Below, one piece after another: positions 17,197 through 25,231 of a stretch of DNA of 64,000 bases. Origin of the DNA: Alphaproteobacteria bacterium. Lineage in GTDB: Bacteria; Pseudomonadota; Alphaproteobacteria; Micavibrionales; Micavibrionaceae. Within the stretch, counting starts at the first letter, position 1; every line of letters starts with the position of its first letter. Under the pieces are notes generated by a model. It ran no database searches. It saw only the letters and a list, made by a program, of their open reading frames with translations, and had not been told where the DNA came from. The stretch lies in NCBI GenBank assembly GCA_021775995.1, contig JAJFGS010000011.1, positions 1-64,000 on the forward strand, written 5' to 3'. Position numbers and translations under genes: made by a program.

Positions 17197-17257
17197 CTTA
17201 TAATACTTAGTGTACTACCTTATAACACTTAGTGTACTACCTTATAACACTTAGTGC
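17197..17257. promoter_or_regulatory. Three tandem 22-bp operator-like repeats
   Basis: Units start at 17197, 17219 and 17241 and read CTTATAAYACTTAGTGTACTAC; the third is partial. Each contains the near-palindrome ACACTTAGTGT (ATACTTAGTGT in unit 1, ACACTTAGTGC in unit 3). The 22-bp spacing is two helix turns, so bound dimers would align on one face. They lie 20 bp upstream of the winged-helix gene start and before the transposase promoter, where they could control either. Confidence 0.65.
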
Positions 17258-17309
17258 AAAAAATAGCTTAAAAAATCAAATAATTAGGAAATTATTCCCA
17301 ATTATATAC

Positions 17310-17337
17310 TTGACGTACCCAAATAACTCTGTAATAT
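17310..17337 (+). promoter_or_regulatory. Likely promoter of the IS1595-type transposase
   Basis: TTGACG at 17310-17315 and TAATAT at 17332-17337 with a 16-bp spacer, 22 bp before AAGGAGA and the ATG at 17360. Confidence 0.55.
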
Positions 17338-17359
17338 AGGCTGTATAAGGAGAAATACA

Positions 17360-18316
17360 ATGTCTATACTATCTGCAAAACACTTTCACGATGAAAAAGC
17401 GGCTTACAAGTTTATCGAAAAGCATATCTGGGCTAATGGCGTTTCTTGCCCTCATTGTGGTGAGTGCGAGCGTATTGGTGTGCTTAAAGGTAAAAGCACT
17501 AGAATTGGTGTTCGCAAGTGTTACTCATGCCGTAAGCCTTTCACTGTTAAAGTAGGCACTATATTTGAATCTAGCCATATTAAATTACACGTTTGGTTAC
17601 AGGCTATATTTCTTATTTCATCATCTAAAAAAGGTATCAGTTCTAATCAGCTTGCCAGAGTTTTAGGGATTACTGTTAAGTCTGCATGGTTTTTATCACA
17701 TCGTATTCGTGAAGCTATGAATGATGGCTCTATAGGTATCTTGGGCGGTGAAGGTAAAATTGTTGAAGCTGATGAAACTTATCACGGCAAGAAAAGCGGT
17801 GATCCACCAACTCATAATGCTTTAGGTATTCCTTATCCAAAAGGTAAAGGCGGTGCAAAACGCGCTCATAAACGTTCTATCGTTTCTCTTGTGGAACGTG
17901 GCGGTAGAATTAAATCTTTCCATGTTGATAGAGCGGATAAAGCAACCGTTGCCAGTATCATTGTGAACAATGTGGCAAAGGAAAGTGAATTACACACTGA
18001 TGAAAGCCGTTTATATACTGGTGCAGAGGTACACGTTAAAGAACATCACAGTGTAAGACATGCCTCTGGTGAGTATGTTAGAGGTAATGTTCATAACAAC
18101 AGTGCAGAAGGCTATTTTGGTTTGTTCAAAAGAGGCATGAAAGGTGTTTATCAACATTGTGGTGAAAAACATTTGCACAGATATTTGAATGAGTATGATT
18201 TCCGTTATAATCATAGAGAGAAGTTAGGTTACAATGACGAAGACCGCGCTAATGCGATATTAAAAGGTTTCGTAGGAAAACGCCTAACCTATGAAACAAC
18301 TGGTAAAAATGCCTGA
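17360..18316 (+). CDS. IS1595-family (ISXO2-like) transposase
   Basis: A 318-aa transposase with an N-terminal zinc ribbon (CPHCGEC...CYSCRKPF, residues 30-58), a helix-turn-helix (ISSNQLARVLGITVKSAWFLSHRI) and a DDE-type core: VEADETYHG, HTDESRLYTG and HNNSAEGYFGLFKRGM (Asn-Ser-Ala-Glu in place of the last acidic pattern). GGAGA precedes ATG 17360. I could not find convincing terminal inverted repeats around it, so it may be an immobilised copy. A 50-aa companion gene overlaps its end. Confidence 0.9.
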   Translation: MSILSAKHFHDEKAAYKFIEKHIWANGVSCPHCGECERIGVLKGKSTRIGVRKCYSCRKPFTVKVGTIFESSHIKLHVWLQAIFLISSSKKGISSNQLARVLGITVKSAWFLSHRIREAMNDGSIGILGGEGKIVEADETYHGKKSGDPPTHNALGIPYPKGKGGAKRAHKRSIVSLVERGGRIKSFHVDRADKATVASIIVNNVAKESELHTDESRLYTGAEVHVKEHHSVRHASGEYVRGNVHNNSAEGYFGLFKRGMKGVYQHCGEKHLHRYLNEYDFRYNHREKLGYNDEDRANAILKGFVGKRLTYETTGKNA

Positions 18317-18461
18317 TAAGAAAAAAGAAAAACCCAAGAAAAAAGTTAAACAAAACCTTTCACAGAAAGAGAGGTTTATTGAGTACGCTCGTGAATTAGA
18401 GTGTGACGAGTCGGGTGAAACGTTCGATAAAACGATTAAAAAAATAAGCAAACCCAAATAG
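18309..18461 (+). CDS. Small charged protein coupled to the IS1595 transposase
   Basis: A 50-aa frame starting at ATG 18309, overlapping the transposase stop (TGA 18314-18316) by 8 bp in another frame. The first 20 residues are almost all Lys, Glu and Pro. The rest, QKERFIEYARELECDESGE, followed by FDKTIKKISK, looks like a conserved two-helix module. I recall similar short proteins (ARELECDE) behind IS1595 transposases in other alphaproteobacteria, but no function is known to me. The overlap suggests translational coupling. Confidence 0.65.
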   Translation: MPDKKKEKPKKKVKQNLSQKERFIEYARELECDESGETFDKTIKKISKPK

Positions 18462-18529
18462 TATAGGCTTTAGAGTCACTTAGCTAATTTGACGGATTCT
18501 GCATTTTTTGATATAATTATCTCAAACGT

Positions 18530-18589
18530 CCCCCCCTGATGAAAAGAGCCCAAGGGGCTCTCTCTAGTTTACTAGAGTAGTTGGGGGGG
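18530..18589. terminator. Multibranched hairpin between convergent genes
   Basis: Seven C at 18530-18536 can pair with seven G at 18583-18589. They enclose two perfect hairpins: AGAGCCC-AAG-GGGCTCT (18545-18561) and CTCTAG-TTTA-CTAGAG (18562-18577). The result is a three-stem, cloverleaf-like fold. It lies between the IS companion gene and the DUF3800 stop, where a bidirectional terminator is expected. T runs are short, so an IS end or structured RNA are alternatives. Confidence 0.55.
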
Positions 18590-18595
18590 TCATTT

Positions 18596-19276
18596 TTATA
18601 ATGGCCTTTCATCTTCGTAATATCGTGTAGTTCCTGTTCTAAAAATATCAAACTCACTTCTTATTGCAGGATTTATTGTTTGGTGATGTGTATTGTCTCC
18701 CGTTTCCCATTTTCTTAATATTGCCCAGTTACAATAATCCGCCACTTGTAAACCATAGTGGCTACCTGAATTATGATGAAGCACTCTGTAAGTTGCTCCA
18801 TTTGGTAGCATGCTAGCTAATTTTGTTTTAATAGCTCCTTCAAAGGCTTCTTTATTTCTTTTAACTGGCAACCTATCAGTAATAACGATTATTTCTTCAA
18901 TTTGTGATAGATCATAACGCTCTAAAACATATTTAATAAGATAGCCAAGCATCAGGGCGTAAAATTTTGGCGGGTCTTGCAATGATGTACCTGTTTTACA
19001 TTTTCTAACTACAACACTATCTATTTTTAAAGAATCTATATGGTCTTGTATTATTCCAAATACACGTCCCCTAACATGAGCATTATCATATGCGCAATGA
19101 AATGAGTCTAAATTCAAGCCATATTCTATTGCATCATACTTATATTTGCTTAAGTCGTGGCAAACATTAAATTCTCTTTCCATAGCAACGCAGGTAAATG
19201 TATAAAAACACGTACCTGATTGGGAAAAGTCGAAATTTCCACCTTCATCAAGGAATAAATAGAGGCGATTTGGCAT
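18596..19276 (-). CDS. DUF3800 domain protein
   Basis: A 226-aa protein with the DUF3800 hallmarks: YLFLDEGGNFDFS at the N-terminus, VITDRLP in the middle and HYGLQVADYCNWAILRKWE near the C-terminus. The conserved acidic residues fit an RNase H-like nuclease fold, but no activity is established. The family is common in mobile and defence-rich regions. The gene is AT-rich and lies in the same accessory patch as the DUF4325 protein and the IS. Confidence 0.85.
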   Translation of the reverse strand: MPNRLYLFLDEGGNFDFSQSGTCFYTFTCVAMEREFNVCHDLSKYKYDAIEYGLNLDSFHCAYDNAHVRGRVFGIIQDHIDSLKIDSVVVRKCKTGTSLQDPPKFYALMLGYLIKYVLERYDLSQIEEIIVITDRLPVKRNKEAFEGAIKTKLASMLPNGATYRVLHHNSGSHYGLQVADYCNWAILRKWETGDNTHHQTINPAIRSEFDIFRTGTTRYYEDERPL

Positions 19277-19454
19277 TCCTCTTTAATAACATAACCATTA
19301 TAAATTTTAAAGTGGGTACGGCAACTATAACATCAGGAAATTATTCCTTTATTGTTAAGCTCCAAAATGTTATACTCATATTACTGTCCGCATCACCTGC
19401 GGCACCGCTTTGGGGGATACATCCCAATGCCAAAAAAACCAAAAAGAGGATGAG

Positions 19455-19540
19455 GGATACCCCCCTCCCCAAATTCCCAACGAGCAAAAAGAGTAACTCT
19501 AATTTCTACATCATTTCAAAGGGTTACGAGGGCTCTATTT
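19455..19540. repeat. Dispersed ~90-bp repeat S, copy 1
   Basis: Matches the reverse complement of 39556-39650 over ATACCCCCCTCCCCAA, CAA(C/G)GAGCAAA and GAGTAACTCTAAT, with scattered differences after that. Both copies begin with a C tract and end near a GCTCT/AGAGC stretch. It contains the fadD stop codon (19524-19526). The rest of 19277-19454 shows no gene. Confidence 0.7.
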
Positions 19541-21290
19541 TCGCCATTTCGGCGGCCTTTTCTTCCATGTCGATATTATCATCAACATCATTGGCATCAT
19601 CGTTTTCCAATTCTTGCGCGACAACATCTTTACGGGAAAGCTTTCCAATCATGGTTTTGGGGAGCGGCGCATCACGAAACTCAACCCGTTTAGGAATTTC
19701 CATCGGGGAAAGTCTATCGCCTAAAAATTTCTTCAAATCTTCGACGGTCAGGCTCCGTCCTTCTTTGCGCTTAATCCATGCCTTCACAACTTCACCACGT
19801 TGTGTATCGGGCACCCCAGCAACAATGCATTCATCTACACTTGGGTGCTGATATATCGCTTCCTCGACATTGCGGGGATAGACATTATATCCGTTGGTAA
19901 TAATCAAATCCTTGATACGATCAACGATGAAGAAATATCCGTCTTCATCCATAATGGCGATGTCACCCGTATGCAAACGTCCGTCATCTTGCAACGTCTT
20001 GGCATTGTCTTCGGGGCGATTCCAATATCCCTTCATCACCTGCGGACCACGGGCGCACAACTCGCCCCGTTCACCAGGGGTAACATGCGCACCCGTTTCA
20101 GGATCAATAATCTCGATAATTGTTTGTGGAAATGGTAGGCCAATCGAGCCAGCCTTGTTCTCGCCCACACGGGGATTACAGCAAAGCACGGGCGAGCTTT
20201 CCGTCAGCCCATATCCTTCGACAGCGACACAACCTGTTTTCTTTTCAAACTTCGCTTTGACTTCGACAGGCAATGGCGCACCGCCGGAAATACAATATTT
20301 AATAGACGACAGATCGTATTTTTTCAGCTTCTTATTATTATTAACGCCATTGATAATCGCGGGAACAGCAGGGAAAATAGTTGGCTTTTTATTATTGATA
20401 AGTTTGAGCGTTGCATCCAGTTCAAATCGTGGTAGTGCAATTATTTCCATGGCACTGCGCACCGACATATTCATCACGGCCGTCATCGCAAACACATGAA
20501 AGAATGGTAACACGCCGAGCATTTTATCTTCTGCTTCTTTGCACCCCAACCACATCGTCGCTTGTTCTGTATTGGCAACAATATTGGCATGGGTCAACAT
20601 CGCACCTTTTGGTAGGCCTGTTGTTCCCCCCGTATATTGGAACAGTGCAACATCTTCCAACGGTTTAATATCAACGGCAGTATAAGATCCATCATTATCA
20701 ATCATCTCTTCATAACGAAAAATACGGCGGTTGACTTCGACCTTGGCCAACTCTTTGGCTTTCAGATATTGAAACAAATAATTTTTGGGAAAAGGCAGAA
20801 ACTCTGTAAACGAAGCAACAACCAGCTTTTCAAGCCGTGTTTCATGCAACATCTTGGACATTTTACTATACAGCATTTCGAGGTCGTGCGTGATAACCAC
20901 ATCGGTCTCGCTATCCTCAATCATATTGGCCAGCTCTACTGGGGCGTAAAGCGGATTATAATTCACCACTGTTGCACCGCACCGCATCAAAGCATAATAG
21001 GCAATGACAAAAAGGGGGCAATTTGGCAAATAAATACCAACTTTTGTACCTTTCACAACGCCAATATCTTGCAACCCTTTGGCAAATTTTTTAGAAAAAA
21101 TATCAATCTCACCCCATGTCATTTTTGCACCCAAAAAATCAAACGCAGGGGCATCAAAATGGTTGGCAGATGTCTTATCCAACATTTCGTAAACGGGAAT
21201 AATAGGAATATCGGCGTTCCAATCTATATCTGTCGGATAACTTTTCAGCCAAGAATAATTTTCTTTTAAAGGAAGATTTTTTTCATTCAT
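19524..21290 (-). CDS. fadD: Long-chain acyl-CoA synthetase
   Basis: A 588-aa AMP-forming ligase that activates fatty acids with ATP and CoA. The P-loop-like motif is FQYTGGTTGLPKGAMLTH (about residue 215). Then come VEGYGLTESSP, the adenylate motif GRLHTGDIAIMDEDGYFFI and the fatty-acyl signature IITNGYNVYPRNVEEAIY. The catalytic Lys lies in PLPKTMIGKLSRK near the C-terminus. The C-terminal tail is acidic (EDDANDV-like) and its last codons (AKIEPS) run into a dispersed repeat. No beta-oxidation genes are adjacent. Confidence 0.93.
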   Translation of the reverse strand: MNEKNLPLKENYSWLKSYPTDIDWNADIPIIPVYEMLDKTSANHFDAPAFDFLGAKMTWGEIDIFSKKFAKGLQDIGVVKGTKVGIYLPNCPLFVIAYYALMRCGATVVNYNPLYAPVELANMIEDSETDVVITHDLEMLYSKMSKMLHETRLEKLVVASFTEFLPFPKNYLFQYLKAKELAKVEVNRRIFRYEEMIDNDGSYTAVDIKPLEDVALFQYTGGTTGLPKGAMLTHANIVANTEQATMWLGCKEAEDKMLGVLPFFHVFAMTAVMNMSVRSAMEIIALPRFELDATLKLINNKKPTIFPAVPAIINGVNNNKKLKKYDLSSIKYCISGGAPLPVEVKAKFEKKTGCVAVEGYGLTESSPVLCCNPRVGENKAGSIGLPFPQTIIEIIDPETGAHVTPGERGELCARGPQVMKGYWNRPEDNAKTLQDDGRLHTGDIAIMDEDGYFFIVDRIKDLIITNGYNVYPRNVEEAIYQHPSVDECIVAGVPDTQRGEVVKAWIKRKEGRSLTVEDLKKFLGDRLSPMEIPKRVEFRDAPLPKTMIGKLSRKDVVAQELENDDANDVDDNIDMEEKAAEMAKIEPS

Positions 21291-21529
21291 AACAATACTT
21301 TATGATAGTTATTATAATAATATAACAATACTCTAAAATAACTATTATTGAAAGTGTTGATAATAAAATGAATAATTGTCATTGAATACCAACAATATAC
21401 CAGATTATCAAAAGTGATTTAGGTATGAATAACATAGATTTTTGTATATACTACAGGTGGAAAATTTGCCCATGTCGGACAATAACAAGCAGGCGTAATA
21501 ACAATTTTAATTTTTAAAGGTGGGAAATT

Positions 21530-22060
21530 GTGAATACAGAAGCACTCATAAAAGAGCAGCACGATCCGAACAGTAGCCCTGTTACTTCAACAATAAAATG
21601 GTTCAACACAACCAAAGGTTTTGGGTTTGCTGTTCCAAATGATGATCCATGCGACGCCTTTATTCATATTACAACACTACAAGATGCTGGTATTACCGAA
21701 CTTGGTGAAGGTGCGGTTATTTCTTGTTGCGTCGTCAAGGGACCTAAGGGTGCCTTGGTTACCAAAGTGGATCACCTCATAGATATCGGAACAGATCCAG
21801 CCCCTATTACTTTCCGTATTGAAGTTTCTGAAGACGAAGTTTTAGAAACCATGAAAGGAACAGTAAAATGGTACAAACCTGAAAAAGGATTTGGTTTTAT
21901 AATTCCTGAAGATGGTCAAAAAGATGTTTTTGTTCACCAAACATGTTTGGAAAAAAATAAATTAGACCTGCTTATTCCTGGACAACAGGTCGAAATGACT
22001 ATTCGTACAGTAGCAAAAGGACGCGAAGTTTTAGAATTTAGTCTTCTTGATCAAGAATAA
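21530..22060 (+). CDS. Two-domain cold-shock protein
   Basis: A 176-aa protein with two cold-shock domains: TIKWFNTTKGFGFAVPND (residues 20-70) and TVKWYKPEKGFGFIIPEDG with DVFVHQTCL (residues 110-170). The RNP1-like KGFGF is present in both. Start is GTG 21530 with AAAGGTGGGAA before it. Double CSD proteins are common in alphaproteobacteria, where they act as RNA chaperones in cold or stationary phase. The gene is divergent from fadD; the 239-bp gap holds both promoters. Confidence 0.92.
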   Translation: MNTEALIKEQHDPNSSPVTSTIKWFNTTKGFGFAVPNDDPCDAFIHITTLQDAGITELGEGAVISCCVVKGPKGALVTKVDHLIDIGTDPAPITFRIEVSEDEVLETMKGTVKWYKPEKGFGFIIPEDGQKDVFVHQTCLEKNKLDLLIPGQQVEMTIRTVAKGREVLEFSLLDQE

Positions 22061-22063
22061 TTA

Positions 22064-25000
22064 TTAAAACTCTTCAATTTTCTCCTCTCTTACGAACTTA
22101 CTTTTCACAAAAGATCCAAAACGAGCCAATCTTTCTCTAAACATCAATGCGCTTGGCGTTACAATCAATGTTAAAATAGTTGAAAAAGTTAAACCAAAAA
22201 CTATGGCTGTCGAAAGCTGAACCCACCATTGCGTTGATGGTGCACCATATGATACAGCCCTGCTTACAAAATCAATATTAAGCTGTAAAACCATGGGCAT
22301 TAAACCAAGAACGGTAGTGACTGTCGTTAACAAAACAGGCCGTAAACGTTGCGCGCCCGTAATCATAATAGCATCCCGAACAGCAAGACCGCGTTTTCGA
22401 TGATTATCAAATGTATCAATAAGAACAATATTATTATTTACAACGATTCCTGCCAAAGCAATAACGCCTATACCAGACATGACAATTCCAAAAGGTTGCT
22501 GGGTAATAAGCAGACCAATCATCACACCAATTGTCGACATGACAACAGCAAACAAAATAAGAAAAGCACTATAAAAACTATTAAATTGAGTTACTAAAAT
22601 AACTGCCATTGCAAACAAGGCAATAACAAATGCCTTCATAAGAAAGTCTTGTGCTTCTTTTTGATCTTCATCTTCACCTGTAAAATTTATTTTTACACGC
22701 GGATCAAATTGGTCACGGTTTTCTAACATCCAATTTTTTAAAGCAACAACCTTGTCATTTATATTAATACCATTTTTTACATTGGCCTTAACAGTAAAGA
22801 TTCGATTTTGATCGGCGCGGTTAATTGTCCCAACAGCAGGCTTAGGAATACGTTTCACAAAATTTGAAATAGGAACAGAACCTTGATTGGTTTCAATACG
22901 AACTTTATCTAATTGATCCAATGTTCGTTGCTCTACAGAATGCCGTATAACAATATCAACATCATCATCTGAACCATCAGGTCTGTAATCCGTTACTTTT
23001 AAACCATTTGTTATCATACGAATGTAATCACCAATTAAAGATACATCGATCTCAAATTTAGATGCTTGTGCTCTATCAACCTGCATTTCCCATTCAATAC
23101 CAGGCAGCGGGCGACTATCTTCAATATCAATAAAATCATTACCATCTTGAAGCGCATCAACAATAACTTGAACAGCACCGTCCAATGTTTCAGGAAAACG
23201 GCTCCCTATTTCTATTTGGACAGCCTTGCCTGAAGGAGGACCTTCTTCTTGTTTTTGTGCTTCAATACGAATACCTGCCATGTCAGAAGTACGATCACGT
23301 ATTTCTTGTAAAATATCATCAGCACTTTTACGTTGATTCCAATTTTTAAATTCAATAGTAATTTTACCAATAACATCTTCAGCAATATCATCATTGCCTT
23401 GCGCATCTTGTTTACCAGCTTCAGTATAAAAAACTTTGATACCTTGGACGTCAAGGACACGACTCTCAACTTCTTTTACCAGCGTATCTTGTTCATAGAC
23501 AGATAAGTTACCACGCGCATGAATGAGGATACTTGCGGCCTTTGGTTCAATATCGGGGAAAAATTCAACACCTCGTCCTAACATTCCATACAACACTTGA
23601 ACAAGAATAAGCATCCCAACGGTTGTAAGCAAAATTACACCTGGAATTTTCAAGGCAAAATTTAGGACTGATACATACAGTCTTATTGGCCCTTTTAAAG
23701 ATTTTAAAATATCTTGATCTGTGGCTTCAGCTAAATTCACTCCCTCTTTTTTTACATTTTTCTTACCAACAAGACTGCCCATAACAGGAACAAAAACAAG
23801 AGCAACAACCAAAGAAGAACCCAAAACCGCAATCAAAGTAATAGGCATGTACTGCATAAACTGTCCTACAATACCAGGCCAGAACAATAAAGGGGCAAAA
23901 GCCGCCAATGTCGTCGCTGTTGATGCGGTAATCGGCCAAGCCATCGTTTTTGCCGCCGCACCATATGCATGTTTACGATCCATACCTTCGCTAATATTTC
24001 TATCAGCTAACTCTGTAACAACAATGGCACCATCAACCAACATCCCAACAGATAGAATTAATCCAAACAAAACCACAACATTAACAGTCAAACCCATCAT
24101 GAAAATGATAAGTACGCCCGATAAAAATGAAGAGGGAATGGCAACACCAATCAAACCTGCAGCACGCACACCCATCACCGCAATTACAACAATCATAACC
24201 AGTAATACTGCACTAATCATATTGTTTTGGAGATCAGCCAATCTCTCCCGTATATCGTCGGATTGATCGAGTGTATAAATAACTTTTACTCCTTCTGGCC
24301 AATATTCCTGTTCCACTTCAACAAGAGCTCTAACGGCTTCAATTGTCTCAATAATATTCTCGCCTGTCCGTTTAACAATATTTAAAGCAACAGCGCGTTC
24401 TCCATTAATTCGTGCAAAATTTTCAGGATCTTTAAATGTTTGATGAATTTCTGCAACATCGCGTACTTTGATGACAGAATCACCAACAGTACGAATGGGC
24501 ATCTCCATAATGTCATTAGCCGTTTCAAACAAGCCTGGAACCTTTATAGCAAAGCGTCCAACACCCGTATCTAAATTACCCGCAGCAATAAGAAGATTAG
24601 ACCGTGCAAAAAATTGCAAAATATCAGAACCACGCAACCCGTAACTTTCAAGCAAGATAGGATCAACAATAATTTCAACCAATTCTTCGCGATCACCTGA
24701 AATTTTAGCTTCTAATACGGTACCGATACCTTCAATTTTTTCTTGTAAATTTTGGGCCATTTTTACAAGCGAGCGTTCGGGAACTTGCCCTGATAACGTC
24801 ACCACCAACACAGGGAAAAGACTAAAATTAACTTCAGTAACCTCTGGGTCACGATCAAGTGTATCGGGTAATTCGCTTTTGGCACGATCAACCGCTTTTT
24901 GTACGTCATCGATTGCTTGGTCATCATCAAATCCCGCTTGAAATTCTAAGATAACAAAACCACCACCTGTATAACCCGTAGATTTCAGTTTTTTTAAACC

Positions 25001-25231
25001 TTCAATCGAACTTAATTCCTGTTCCATCGGTCTTAATAATAACCGCTCTGAATCATCAGGAGAAATTCCTTCTAAAGACATCGAAACATATAAAATAGGT
25101 ATATTAATATCGGGAGATGACTCTTTGGGAATGTTTTTATAAGCGTATGTCCCTGCAATCAGCAAGAATATCAGCAATGACAAAACTGTCCGATTTCGCG
25201 CTAGAGCCGCTTCTATCAATGAAGACATCAT
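22064..25231 (-). CDS. RND-family efflux transporter permease
   Basis: A 1055-aa inner-membrane pump of AcrB/HAE1 type, with the two-fold layout of 12 membrane helices and two large periplasmic loops. The N-terminal helix is followed by DINIPILYVSM and PEVTEV. In TM4, where AcrB has two adjacent aspartates, the sequence is GMLVDGAIVVTELADR, so one Asp is Gly. It uses proton motive force to export compounds with an adaptor and an outer-membrane channel. The adaptor gene overlaps by 4 bp upstream; no outer-membrane factor is nearby. Substrates are unknown. Confidence 0.93.
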   Translation of the reverse strand: MMSSLIEAALARNRTVLSLLIFLLIAGTYAYKNIPKESSPDINIPILYVSMSLEGISPDDSERLLLRPMEQELSSIEGLKKLKSTGYTGGGFVILEFQAGFDDDQAIDDVQKAVDRAKSELPDTLDRDPEVTEVNFSLFPVLVVTLSGQVPERSLVKMAQNLQEKIEGIGTVLEAKISGDREELVEIIVDPILLESYGLRGSDILQFFARSNLLIAAGNLDTGVGRFAIKVPGLFETANDIMEMPIRTVGDSVIKVRDVAEIHQTFKDPENFARINGERAVALNIVKRTGENIIETIEAVRALVEVEQEYWPEGVKVIYTLDQSDDIRERLADLQNNMISAVLLVMIVVIAVMGVRAAGLIGVAIPSSFLSGVLIIFMMGLTVNVVVLFGLILSVGMLVDGAIVVTELADRNISEGMDRKHAYGAAAKTMAWPITASTATTLAAFAPLLFWPGIVGQFMQYMPITLIAVLGSSLVVALVFVPVMGSLVGKKNVKKEGVNLAEATDQDILKSLKGPIRLYVSVLNFALKIPGVILLTTVGMLILVQVLYGMLGRGVEFFPDIEPKAASILIHARGNLSVYEQDTLVKEVESRVLDVQGIKVFYTEAGKQDAQGNDDIAEDVIGKITIEFKNWNQRKSADDILQEIRDRTSDMAGIRIEAQKQEEGPPSGKAVQIEIGSRFPETLDGAVQVIVDALQDGNDFIDIEDSRPLPGIEWEMQVDRAQASKFEIDVSLIGDYIRMITNGLKVTDYRPDGSDDDVDIVIRHSVEQRTLDQLDKVRIETNQGSVPISNFVKRIPKPAVGTINRADQNRIFTVKANVKNGININDKVVALKNWMLENRDQFDPRVKINFTGEDEDQKEAQDFLMKAFVIALFAMAVILVTQFNSFYSAFLILFAVVMSTIGVMIGLLITQQPFGIVMSGIGVIALAGIVVNNNIVLIDTFDNHRKRGLAVRDAIMITGAQRLRPVLLTTVTTVLGLMPMVLQLNIDFVSRAVSYGAPSTQWWVQLSTAIVFGLTFSTILTLIVTPSALMFRERLARFGSFVKSKFVREEKIEEF

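Noticed and set aside
17197-17257. Short CRISPR-like array
   Set aside because: The 22-bp units are back to back with no unique spacers and only two and a half copies; an operator array fits better. No cas genes and no other array were seen in the window.
17281-18600. Terminal inverted repeats and target duplication for the IS1595-type element
   Set aside because: I compared both flanks and found no convincing matching ends, so I do not give element boundaries.
19198-19851. A 217-aa plus-strand frame between the DUF3800 gene and fadD
   Set aside because: It is antisense to both flanking genes and passes through the S repeat; no domain is visible.
20637-21269. A 210-aa frame antisense to fadD
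   Set aside because: It lies wholly inside the well-supported fadD gene and shows no domain.
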